Shown here piece by piece: positions 1 through 6,742 of a DNA stretch of 13,605 nucleotides. This DNA is from an uncultured Rhodospirillales bacterium (GTDB lineage: Bacteria; Pseudomonadota; Alphaproteobacteria; RF32; CAG-239). How positions within the stretch are numbered: position 1 is the stretch's first letter; every line of letters starts with the position of its first letter. A program made the position numbers and the translations under genes. The stretch spans positions 1-13,605 of the forward strand of contig CADBMA010000110.1 in NCBI GenBank assembly GCA_902795665.1, in the 5' to 3' direction. The notes under the pieces were generated by a model. That model worked only from the letters and a program-made list of their open reading frames with translations. It did no database searches and was not told the DNA's origin.

Positions 1-1
1 A

Positions 2-124
2 ATCGAGCTTGGCGGTCGCTATGGCTTCACCGACGCGCTCTCTGCCTATGCTTGGACGAACTATACCTTTGGCTCAAGCTATGAGGCTTATGCCCTAGGT
101 GCCGGCCTAAACTATGCTTGGTAG
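2..124 (+). CDS. C-terminal end of an outer-membrane beta-barrel protein (partial)
   Basis: An open frame runs from the window edge to a TAG stop and encodes about 40 residues. They alternate polar or glycine residues with aromatic and aliphatic ones (GGRYGFTDALSAYAW, then YALGAGLNYAW) and end in an aromatic residue. This is the usual look of the last strands of an outer-membrane barrel, where the terminal aromatic residue is the signal read by the BAM complex. An autotransporter or porin-like barrel is likely, but the family cannot be named from this fragment. Codons here are richer in G and C than in most of the window. A clear terminator follows 34 bases downstream. The identity as an outer-membrane barrel is inferred from pattern, not from a recognised domain. 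Confidence 0.6.
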   Translation: MELGGRYGFTDALSAYAWTNYTFGSSYEAYALGAGLNYAW

Positions 125-158
125 TGGCATAAAAGCGTATAGCTGGCGCCTGATACAT

Positions 159-191
159 AAAAAAACTCCCCTTTAGTAGGGGAGTTTTTTT
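159..191. terminator. Bidirectional intrinsic terminator
   Basis: CTCCCC (166-171) pairs with GGGGAG (179-184) around a 7-base loop. The stem is flanked by seven A on the left and seven T on the right, so it extends further and works on both strands. It ends the barrel gene on the plus strand and the BamB-Der operon on the minus strand. Confidence 0.9.
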
Positions 192-194
192 ATA

Positions 195-225
195 CCGGAT
201 TGTGTCGCTTCGTTCGCAATGACGA
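195..225. repeat. Possible dispersed intergenic repeat (CGTCATTGCGA type)
   Basis: Read on the minus strand, this stretch contains CGTCATTGCGAACGAAGCG followed by ACACAATCC. It closely resembles the short CGTCATTGCGAGCGAAGCG...GCAATCC elements scattered between genes in many bacterial genomes. Only one copy lies in this window, so its repeat nature rests on recollection of the motif. It sits between the end of der and the terminator. Confidence 0.4.
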
Positions 226-241
226 GAACATCTAATCTTAA

Positions 242-1600
242 CTATTCTTTATCCGCATACGGATTGCCAGTCTTACGAACATTAATCCGCAAAGGTATGC
301 CGCCCATATTGAATGTATCACGCAAATTATTCGTCAAATAACGCAAATACGAATCCGGCAAACCTTCAGGATTGCTTGAAAAAATAACAAACGCCGGCGG
401 ACGCGTCTTGGCTTGTGTAATATAACGCAATTTTATCCGACGCTTATTTTTGCCCAGTGGCGGAGGATTGGCATCGGTAACATCTGCAAACCATTTATTG
501 AGCGGAGCTGTTGGAATGCGCATATTCCAACGTTGATATACTTTCAAAACCGCGCTCATCAACTTGTCCAGACCTTCGTTTTTCAAAGCCGAAATCGTAA
601 CCGTTGGAATTCCTTCTGCTTGCGTCAATGAAGTGCGCAACTTATAGTTCAGCTTATCAAGAGCCTCTTTGCGATTGGCAATATCCCATTTGTTGACCGC
701 AATAATCAACGCTCGCCCTTCTTCTAAAACTTGTGCAGCAATAGTCAAATCTTGCTTGTCCAAAACAGCATCAGCATCAAGCACCAAAATCACAACCTGC
801 GCCATAAACGCAGCATGTTTTGAACTGGCCGCCGACATTTTTTCAAGCGAATCACTCACCCTTGAATGGCGACGCAAACCCGCCGTATCAACCAACTTAA
901 TCTTATGTCCGCACCACTCCCAATCCAAAGCAATTGCATCACGGGTAACTCCAGCCTCCGGACCGGTAAGCATGCGCTCGTCTTTTATTAAAGCATTTAC
1001 CAGAGTTGACTTTCCAACATTGGGGCGCCCGACAATAGCCAGCTGAATTGGGCGCTTTGTCGTATCTGTATCATCTTCCATTGTTTCTGATTGTCTGTCA
1101 TCTTCAGGCTTATAATATTTTTTCAGCGCTTCGTACAAATCAAGCATACCCAAACCATGCTCTGCCGAAAAAGCTATCGGTTCACCCAAGCCAAGCTTAT
1201 AAGCTTCAAAGCGGCTATTTTCCTGCATAGCCCCCTCACACTTATTGGCCAACAATACCACCGGCTTGTGAGCTTTGCGCAAAATATCTGCTAAATGTTC
1301 ATCATATGGCTGCAAACCATCGCGGGCATCGTATAAAAACAGGCAAACATCGGCGGCAGAAATTGCCTTCTGTGTCTGCTCCCACATCCTCCGTTCCAAA
1401 TTATCTTCATTTGAATATTCATAACCGGCCGTATCAATTATCAGCAACTTCATATCTTGAAGGCGGGCTTCGGTTTCTTTGCGGTCACGCGTCACTCCTG
1501 GCTTGTCATGAACAATCGCCAATTTTCGTCCGGCCAAACGGTTAAATAACGTCGACTTTCCAACATTTGGACGCCCAATAATGGCAACTTTTAGTGGCAT
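242..1600 (-). CDS. der: Ribosome biogenesis GTPase Der (EngA)
   Basis: Der is a tandem GTPase needed for maturation of the 50S ribosomal subunit in the cytoplasm. Numbering from the upstream ATG at 1603, the first G domain has the P-loop GRPNVGKS at 10-17, DTAG at 57-60 and NKCE at 120-123. The second has GRPNVGKS at 192-199, DTAG at 239-242 and NKWD at 304-307. A KH-like RNA-binding domain follows from about residue 361. At about 452 residues the length is normal. The first G4 motif ends in Glu instead of the usual Asp, a variant I recall from alphaproteobacterial Der proteins. Two ATG codons are adjacent at 1603 and 1600. The second is preferred because AGGAG (1611-1607) lies 6 bases from it but only 3 from the first. 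That AGGAG overlaps the stop of bamB, so translation is probably coupled. Confidence 0.97.
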   Translation of the reverse strand: MPLKVAIIGRPNVGKSTLFNRLAGRKLAIVHDKPGVTRDRKETEARLQDMKLLIIDTAGYEYSNEDNLERRMWEQTQKAISAADVCLFLYDARDGLQPYDEHLADILRKAHKPVVLLANKCEGAMQENSRFEAYKLGLGEPIAFSAEHGLGMLDLYEALKKYYKPEDDRQSETMEDDTDTTKRPIQLAIVGRPNVGKSTLVNALIKDERMLTGPEAGVTRDAIALDWEWCGHKIKLVDTAGLRRHSRVSDSLEKMSAASSKHAAFMAQVVILVLDADAVLDKQDLTIAAQVLEEGRALIIAVNKWDIANRKEALDKLNYKLRTSLTQAEGIPTVTISALKNEGLDKLMSAVLKVYQRWNMRIPTAPLNKWFADVTDANPPPLGKNKRRIKLRYITQAKTRPPAFVIFSSNPEGLPDSYLRYLTNNLRDTFNMGGIPLRINVRKTGNPYADKE

Positions 1601-1609
1601 CATTTTCTC

Positions 1610-2926
1610 CTATTGATAAGCCAATAGTTCCGCATCGGTTGTTGTAATTAATGCCATGCCATCAGCCACAACCGGCGAAACAGCAGAACCATCTTTTATC
1701 TTCAAAAATCCCATAATTTCTCCGGTATACGGCGAAATATAAAATACATATCCATTCGATGTTGTAACCAAAATGCGATTATTGACTAAAACCGGACCGG
1801 CATAGCTTACTCCAGACGCGGCTGCAACCTTTTCACCGGCTGGAACCTTGGTGTCCCAGATAATTTTGCCACTCTCAACATCAATAGCCAAAAGATGAGA
1901 GATATCAGAAAGTACATACAAAATCTTTCCTGCCAACCAAGGTTGATTGCTGCTTCCAAATTCCCGCTCCCACAATCTTTGACCATTGCGGATATCAATC
2001 GCAACCAAAATATTGTTGCCTGCAGCATAAACCATACCGTCATTAATAACCGGATTGGCACGTATTGCATTTATTTCTGACATTATATTATTATGATATC
2101 CGCCAACCAGATAATCTCCCCACAATGGAGATCCTGTACTGGCCTTGATTGCTCGCAATTCACCATTGCTGAAACCGGCAACCAAAATATCCATATTTTC
2201 ATCATAACTGGGTGAAGCACCGCCAACCAAAACTGTATCTTCATTCTGCGCAGCATAACGCCAAACTTCTTCACCAGTGCGCTGATCCAATGCAATCAAC
2301 ACATTCTCTATGGTCTGAACAAAAACCTTTCCACCTCCGACAGTCGGTGCAATGCGTATCGGTGTTTTATCATAAAACTTCCACAAAATTTCACCATTTT
2401 CAGGATTAAGGGCAAAAACACCACCAAAACCGGTTGTTGCAAACAAACGTTTGTTATCATACCCAATGCCGGTACCCTTCAAAACAATGCCTTTATCTTC
2501 GCGAATTTGCGGTTTAAGCCTCGTCTTCCACAATCTGCGGCCGTCTTCTTTGTTATATGCACTAACAATAGCATCAGCATCAATGGCAAATATTCGCCCA
2601 TTGGCAACAAGCGGAGCGGCAATAAGATAATCACGCTTTGAGTTCCCAGCGCCAAAACTTTTGGTCCAAACTTGCTTCAGCTCATTATCGCTGGCAATAT
2701 GCCCCAAATTGTGCTGAGCATTTCCTCCCGACTGCGTCCAATGATGATTTTTTAATGGCGCAGGAAGCGAAATCTTGATATCACCTTTCATATAATCAGC
2801 AGCTATTGTTTCCGGAGCATCCAAAACCGGAATTCTCTGACCATCAATAACCAACTTTTCTTTGCCGCATGCTGATAACAATAATGACAATGCTAATACG
2901 GTAGCTGTTCTTAAATGCAATGACAT
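1610..2926 (-). CDS. bamB: Outer membrane assembly lipoprotein BamB
   Basis: BamB is the beta-propeller lipoprotein of the BAM complex, which folds barrel proteins into the outer membrane from the periplasmic side. The N-terminus is a lipoprotein signal peptide with lipobox LSAC and the modified cysteine at residue 20. From about residue 60 the protein consists of PQQ-like propeller blades, each with a strand of the type 'ngrvfa', a turn, 'aldaxtGexlW' and so on. About eight can be counted, with W or G-x-x-x-W positions such as GRRLWKT, GEILWKF, GEEVWRYA, GQRLWERE and GKIIWDTK. The length of 438 residues fits alphaproteobacterial BamB, which is somewhat longer than the enterobacterial form. 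It lies between the TPR membrane protein and der, as in E. coli yfgM-bamB-der. AGGA overlaps the upstream gene's stop and lies 7-8 bases before the ATG. Confidence 0.95.
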   Translation of the reverse strand: MSLHLRTATVLALSLLLSACGKEKLVIDGQRIPVLDAPETIAADYMKGDIKISLPAPLKNHHWTQSGGNAQHNLGHIASDNELKQVWTKSFGAGNSKRDYLIAAPLVANGRIFAIDADAIVSAYNKEDGRRLWKTRLKPQIREDKGIVLKGTGIGYDNKRLFATTGFGGVFALNPENGEILWKFYDKTPIRIAPTVGGGKVFVQTIENVLIALDQRTGEEVWRYAAQNEDTVLVGGASPSYDENMDILVAGFSNGELRAIKASTGSPLWGDYLVGGYHNNIMSEINAIRANPVINDGMVYAAGNNILVAIDIRNGQRLWEREFGSSNQPWLAGKILYVLSDISHLLAIDVESGKIIWDTKVPAGEKVAAASGVSYAGPVLVNNRILVTTSNGYVFYISPYTGEIMGFLKIKDGSAVSPVVADGMALITTTDAELLAYQ

Positions 2927-2936
2927 ACTTTTTTTC

Positions 2937-3617
2937 CTATAATACTGATAAAATATCTTTAATCCGACTCTTCAAATCATCTGAAACATCGTGGTTATTA
3001 AGCAACTTTTCATAAACATGCTTGGCTCCGTCAACATCGCCATCACGTATCATTGTTAAAGCAACCATATCTTCTGCCGAAGCATACCAAGCATTTTGCG
3101 GATTATCTAAAATTGGGCGCAATAAATTACGCATTTCATCAAGAGAAAATGTATCTTGACGATACGAGGCCAATTTTACAATTGCCGCATCACGCAACTG
3201 TACATTAAACTTTTTATTTGCAATAATTTCTTCCAGCAAAGCTAACGCCTCATTCTCTTTTTGGCTATCCAGCAACACATCAACCTGCTGCATCTTGGCC
3301 AAATCAGCAAATGCACCATATTTATTATCAATAATCATATTCAAGGCATCCATGCTATCTTCGTAGCGTCCTTGATTATGCAAACTTAATGCCACTGCAT
3401 ACGCATCAGCCCAATTTTCCGCACGGCGGATATACCATGTTTTCAAAGACTCATAACTAACCGCCATGGTTAACACAACAACCACCAGCGCCGTAATCAA
3501 CATTCCATATTTATCCCATAGCTTTTTCAGCGATTCGTTTTTGAGGTCCTCATCAACTTCGCGAAGAAAAGCATCTTGCATTGTATATTCTTCATTTTGT
3601 TTTTTATCTTTTTTCAT
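2937..3617 (-). CDS. Membrane-anchored TPR protein, YfgM/TPR_21-like
   Basis: This matches the YfgM type, ancillary proteins of the SecYEG translocon with one inner-membrane helix and a periplasmic TPR domain. The N-terminus is charged and cytoplasmic, followed by a transmembrane helix (about residues 39-56 from this start: MLITALVVVVLTMAVSY). The rest is a helical repeat region with TPR-like pairs such as QGRYEDSMDALNMII and KENEALALLEEII. The order TPR protein - bamB - der is the same as in E. coli, which supports the assignment more than the sequence alone. An in-frame TTG at 3632 would add five residues (LKVVT). The ATG at 3617 is preferred because no ribosome binding site serves the TTG. 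No strong one serves the ATG either (AAGTAG only). A role in handing exported proteins to periplasmic chaperones is inferred from the family. Confidence 0.85.
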   Translation of the reverse strand: MKKDKKQNEEYTMQDAFLREVDEDLKNESLKKLWDKYGMLITALVVVVLTMAVSYESLKTWYIRRAENWADAYAVALSLHNQGRYEDSMDALNMIIDNKYGAFADLAKMQQVDVLLDSQKENEALALLEEIIANKKFNVQLRDAAIVKLASYRQDTFSLDEMRNLLRPILDNPQNAWYASAEDMVALTMIRDGDVDGAKHVYEKLLNNHDVSDDLKSRIKDILSVL

Positions 3618-3648
3618 AGTCACTACTTTCAAGTATTTATGTTTTTAT

Positions 3649-3679
3649 ATTTATATAAACTAATATTTATTGTTATCAA
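3649..3679 (-). promoter_or_regulatory. Candidate promoter of the TPR-bamB-der operon
   Basis: On the minus strand, TTGATA (3679-3674) and TATAAA (3655-3650) are separated by 18 bases, and an alternative TATATA gives 16. The site lies in the 70-base gap before the operon. The region is very AT-rich, so chance matches are likely. Confidence 0.35.
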
Positions 3680-3686
3680 CTGATAT

Positions 3687-4865
3687 TTATTTTAATATCT
3701 CATGTATCAAAAACTTTTTAACCCAGCGCAAATCTTCCAAAGGCATTTTAGTCCCGAAAGCTGCAACATTATATTGCGAAATTAGTGCCAGATAATAACG
3801 ATTATTTACCGGACTGCGCATAATTTCTATATCTTTTAGACTGTCAACATCTACATCATTGTTTTTGCGTGACAGCAAAAGAAATTTATACACCAAAATA
3901 ATCCTATTGTCTTTAATAACAATTTTTTCTTTTTTAAACATCCATAACAAACAAATTACCAAAATAATTGACGCCGCAATCAGACCAAGATTTAACTTCC
4001 ATGGACTCTCTGTTGACTGAACTATTTTCTCATAATGATAAAATGCAAATCCAAGTGCCGCAGCAAAAACCATCAACCAAACCGAAGCAACAACACTAAA
4101 TATATCCCAAAAAGATTTGCGAGCCACCAAAACGGTTTTGCCGTTTTTCTGTGAATATTTAAATGCTTTGGGCAACGGAGGAATCACCATATAATCAGAT
4201 GATTGTCCTGTTGAAATCATATAGTTACGTAAGCTTTTGTTCAAATCTTGAGTATCAACAACTTTTAAACCACTATCTGTATCCATAATTGTCGGTTTTT
4301 CTAATCGTTTTGCATAATAATGCCAAATATCATATATCCCGTTACCATCTGTTGAAATATAAAGCGGTATTGTTTTTCCGGGATCAATATGTTCTAACTC
4401 AACAATATATTTATTTTTGGTTAAAATTCCGAATTGAAAAAATTCAACTCTCATTCTCACCCCGCGATAATTGCGCAAATTTTCACTAAATAGCTCGGCT
4501 TCACCAAATACACCCTTAAAATCAACATCAAAAACCCGACCGTTAAAATAGATTTTTTTATAGCGGATATGCGCAATAATTGCACCGGCAATAATCCCTA
4601 ATCCAAGAATAATAAAAGAATAATCCGCAACAATATGGTTTACAAGCGGCTGATGAATATCATCTGCAACCTTGTATAAATCACTCATAGCCTCACCATA
4701 TAAGCCATTATTCAAGTCCAATATACCCAGCAACGCCATCAACAGCCCGATAAAAACTGCCGGCATAATAACCTTCAAACTCAAGCGATCATTAGCCCTT
4801 GCCGGCAAACGATCAATCTCAAGTTTATACTCATAGCTCAAATGTTTAGGAAATCTTTGCTTCAT
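3687..4865 (-). CDS. Four-helix inner-membrane protein of unknown function
   Basis: I do not recognise this family. The 392-residue protein has two hydrophobic helices near the N-terminus (about 29-51 and 82-101) and two more in the middle (about 253-277 and 292-310). Between the pairs is a soluble region of about 150 residues that is rich in beta strands and aromatic residues. After the last helix, a C-terminal segment of about 80 residues (IVIKDNRIILVYKF..., then DVDSLKDIEIMRSP) recalls the strand pattern of bacterial PH-like domains in membrane proteins. That resemblance is weak. The ATG at 4865 has AGG-containing sequence just upstream (AGGATATAGG). It lies divergently from the methyltransferase gene and about 70 bases upstream of the TPR-bamB-der operon on the same strand, with no terminator seen between. 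Co-transcription with envelope genes is possible but not shown. Confidence 0.85.
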   Translation of the reverse strand: MKQRFPKHLSYEYKLEIDRLPARANDRLSLKVIMPAVFIGLLMALLGILDLNNGLYGEAMSDLYKVADDIHQPLVNHIVADYSFIILGLGIIAGAIIAHIRYKKIYFNGRVFDVDFKGVFGEAELFSENLRNYRGVRMRVEFFQFGILTKNKYIVELEHIDPGKTIPLYISTDGNGIYDIWHYYAKRLEKPTIMDTDSGLKVVDTQDLNKSLRNYMISTGQSSDYMVIPPLPKAFKYSQKNGKTVLVARKSFWDIFSVVASVWLMVFAAALGFAFYHYEKIVQSTESPWKLNLGLIAASIILVICLLWMFKKEKIVIKDNRIILVYKFLLLSRKNNDVDVDSLKDIEIMRSPVNNRYYLALISQYNVAAFGTKMPLEDLRWVKKFLIHEILK

Positions 4866-5008
4866 TTTGCCTATATCCTTTTCAAAAATAATACCTATGT
4901 TATAGCATATTTTTTAAATAATCATCTTTTTTTTTATTTTTATCATATTTTAACCAAAATATCCTAAATTGACGCCTGATACCGGAAGTAGATTAGAGGT
5001 TTATGATT

Positions 5009-6145
5009 ATGAGTTGTCCATTCAATAATATTTGCGGCGGCTGTAGTTTTCGCGACTTACCCCTTAAAGATTACCGGCAACAAAAAATAGACCAAGTGCG
5101 CAAAACTCTTAGCTCTATCGCTCAACAAAATTTTTCAATTTCAGCGCCTGTTTTTATCAATGATAACACTCGTCGCCGTGCCAGCTTTGCTTTTGCAAAA
5201 CACAAAGGCCAGATAGTCTTGGGATTTAATGCGCACAAAAGCAACGATATTATTGATATTCCTTCCTGTGCCCTACTAACCCCGAAAATAAATTCTTCTA
5301 TTGCTGCAGTTCGCTATCTATTAGAAACCATAACCAAAGTCGAAATATCTGACGGAAATCGTAAAAACCGCAAGATAAGTCATATAGACAGTGGAGATAT
5401 ATGGATTACTGAAACTGACAACGGCCTTGATATTGTATTAGAATTTCCGCAAGAACCAAACTTGGATATTCGGCAAATTATTTTTGAATTTATATCATCA
5501 CAAGATGCAATAATTCGCATTTCACATCGCAAAGCCTCTCTTTCTGAGGCCGAAACCATAGTTGAAAAAGCAAAACCGTTTATAACTATTGCCGGATATT
5601 CAGTTTTTGTTCCGGCCGGAACATTTTTGCAGCCATCAAAAGAGGGCGAACAAGCCTTAATCTCTGCCGTCTTAAAATATCTCGACAACACCTCCGGCAA
5701 TATTGCCGACCTGTTTTGCGGAGTCGGAACTTTTTCTTATGCTTTGTCAACCGTTGCCAATTGCAAAGTCACCGCGGTCGATTCTTCTGAAAAATTATTA
5801 TCCGGCTTCCGCGATTCGCTCAATCGACAAATGATAAATAATGTTGAAATAAAAAACCGTAATCTTTTCAAATACCCTTTGGAAGGAAAGGAACTATGCT
5901 CGTTTAACACCATAGTTTTTGACCCTCCTCGCGCCGGAGCCAAAGAACAAGTTCAAGCCATTGCTTCACTGCCCGCCGAACAAAAACCGCAAAAAATTAT
6001 TGCCGTTTCATGCAATCCCAATACTTTTGTACGCGACGCCGAAATTTTATGCACCGGAGGCTATAATCTGGTTGATGTAACCATTGTCGATCAGTTTATA
6101 TACTCACCGCATTGTGAATTGGTTGCACTTTTCACTAAAGCTTGA
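5009..6145 (+). CDS. Class I SAM-dependent RNA methyltransferase, RlmD/TrmA type (COG2265)
   Basis: Enzymes of this family make 5-methyluridine in 23S rRNA or tRNA. Residue numbers here count from the ATG at 5003. Four cysteines fit the [4Fe-4S] ligands of RlmD: C5, C11, C14 (CPFNNICGGC) and C89. The SAM-binding motif is LFCGVGTF (237-244) and the DPPRAG motif lies at 307-312. The catalytic nucleophile is C337 in VSCNPNT. Near the end, HCELVALF carries the family's conserved acidic residue. The N-terminal TRAM domain of E. coli RlmD is missing, as is common in alphaproteobacterial members, so the protein begins directly with the cluster motif. Which uridine it modifies cannot be told from sequence. 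Two starts are possible; AGAGG (4995-4999) is 3 bases from the ATG at 5003 and 9 from the one at 5009, so the latter is preferred. Confidence 0.93.
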   Translation: MSCPFNNICGGCSFRDLPLKDYRQQKIDQVRKTLSSIAQQNFSISAPVFINDNTRRRASFAFAKHKGQIVLGFNAHKSNDIIDIPSCALLTPKINSSIAAVRYLLETITKVEISDGNRKNRKISHIDSGDIWITETDNGLDIVLEFPQEPNLDIRQIIFEFISSQDAIIRISHRKASLSEAETIVEKAKPFITIAGYSVFVPAGTFLQPSKEGEQALISAVLKYLDNTSGNIADLFCGVGTFSYALSTVANCKVTAVDSSEKLLSGFRDSLNRQMINNVEIKNRNLFKYPLEGKELCSFNTIVFDPPRAGAKEQVQAIASLPAEQKPQKIIAVSCNPNTFVRDAEILCTGGYNLVDVTIVDQFIYSPHCELVALFTKA

Positions 6146-6173
6146 TTTAATAAACAAGCATAAACTCTCTGTA

Positions 6174-6202
6174 TTTACAAAACGCTCCTATTTTTTTATA
6201 TT
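6174..6202 (+). promoter_or_regulatory. Candidate sigma-70 promoter for the lipoprotein-tkt pair
   Basis: TTTACA (6174-6179) and TATATT (6197-6202) are 17 bases apart. This would start transcription about 27 bases before the lipoprotein ATG, which has AAGGA at 6225-6229. Position and spacing fit well. Confidence 0.45.
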
Positions 6203-6236
6203 TAGTACATATCAATTTAAATTTAAGGAATAAAAT

Positions 6237-6731
6237 ATGTTAAAAAAATCTTTGTTATCCGCACTTTTATTGGTTGCCGCTTGCTCTCAGCAAGATCCTG
6301 GTTATCGCTATTGTCCTAATGTCACCATCAACCCTGAATTTAGCCATATTACGCGCTTTTTTGGCGAAGAACCGCAATTCAGAGCTGAAATTGTAGGCTA
6401 TGAAGGTTATTGCCGTTATAACGCCAAAACAGAACAAACCAACGCAGTAATTGCTCCGGTGTTTGAAATCGCCAGACTATCTGATATCGGTGGAAAAAAC
6501 GTTGAAATAACATATTATGCAAATACTTCTTCTAATCCGGATAAACTAATGGGACGTCAACCCCACTCTTTCCGCACGACGGTTGAAACAAAAGGTGAGA
6601 AAATTTTAGTTACCGGTGATGAAATTACTGTCCGCATTCCCAACAATCAGCCAGGATACAACATAGTTCTTGAAATGGCTCTGAGCCGGCAACAACACTT
6701 ATATAACAAAAAACAAGGATTAGCTTTCTGA
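6237..6731 (+). CDS. Small lipoprotein of unknown function upstream of tkt
   Basis: The first 16 residues form a lipoprotein signal peptide (MLKKSLLSALLLVAAC), with the lipidated cysteine at residue 16 followed by Ser-Gln. The mature part is about 148 residues and beta-rich. It contains two further cysteines (in RYCPN and GYCRYNA) that could form a disulphide in the periplasm. I do not recognise a named domain. Similar lipoproteins of this size are annotated only as hypothetical in alphaproteobacteria as far as I know. AAGGA lies 7 bases before the ATG, so the start is well supported. The stop is only 11 bases before transketolase, so the two genes are probably one transcript. That pairing of an envelope lipoprotein with a cytosolic sugar enzyme has no obvious functional reason. 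Confidence 0.88.
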   Translation: MLKKSLLSALLLVAACSQQDPGYRYCPNVTINPEFSHITRFFGEEPQFRAEIVGYEGYCRYNAKTEQTNAVIAPVFEIARLSDIGGKNVEITYYANTSSNPDKLMGRQPHSFRTTVETKGEKILVTGDEITVRIPNNQPGYNIVLEMALSRQQHLYNKKQGLAF

Positions 6732-6742
6732 AAGATATCACC

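Noticed and set aside
146..156. CGCCTGATAC occurs both here and at 4973-4982 as a possible repeat.
   Set aside because: Ten matching bases with no extended similarity or structure are expected by chance in a window of this size.
413..1545. Several plus-strand open frames opposite der.
   Set aside because: They are antisense shadows of an intact, clearly recognised Der gene, with no promoter or ribosome binding site.
3618..3632. TTG at 3632 as the start of the TPR protein.
   Set aside because: It adds five residues with no ribosome binding site; the ATG at 3617 is the simpler start.
4969..4996. TTGACG plus GATTAG as promoter of the RNA methyltransferase gene.
   Set aside because: The -10 element would overlap the ribosome binding site and the transcript would start at or after the ATG.
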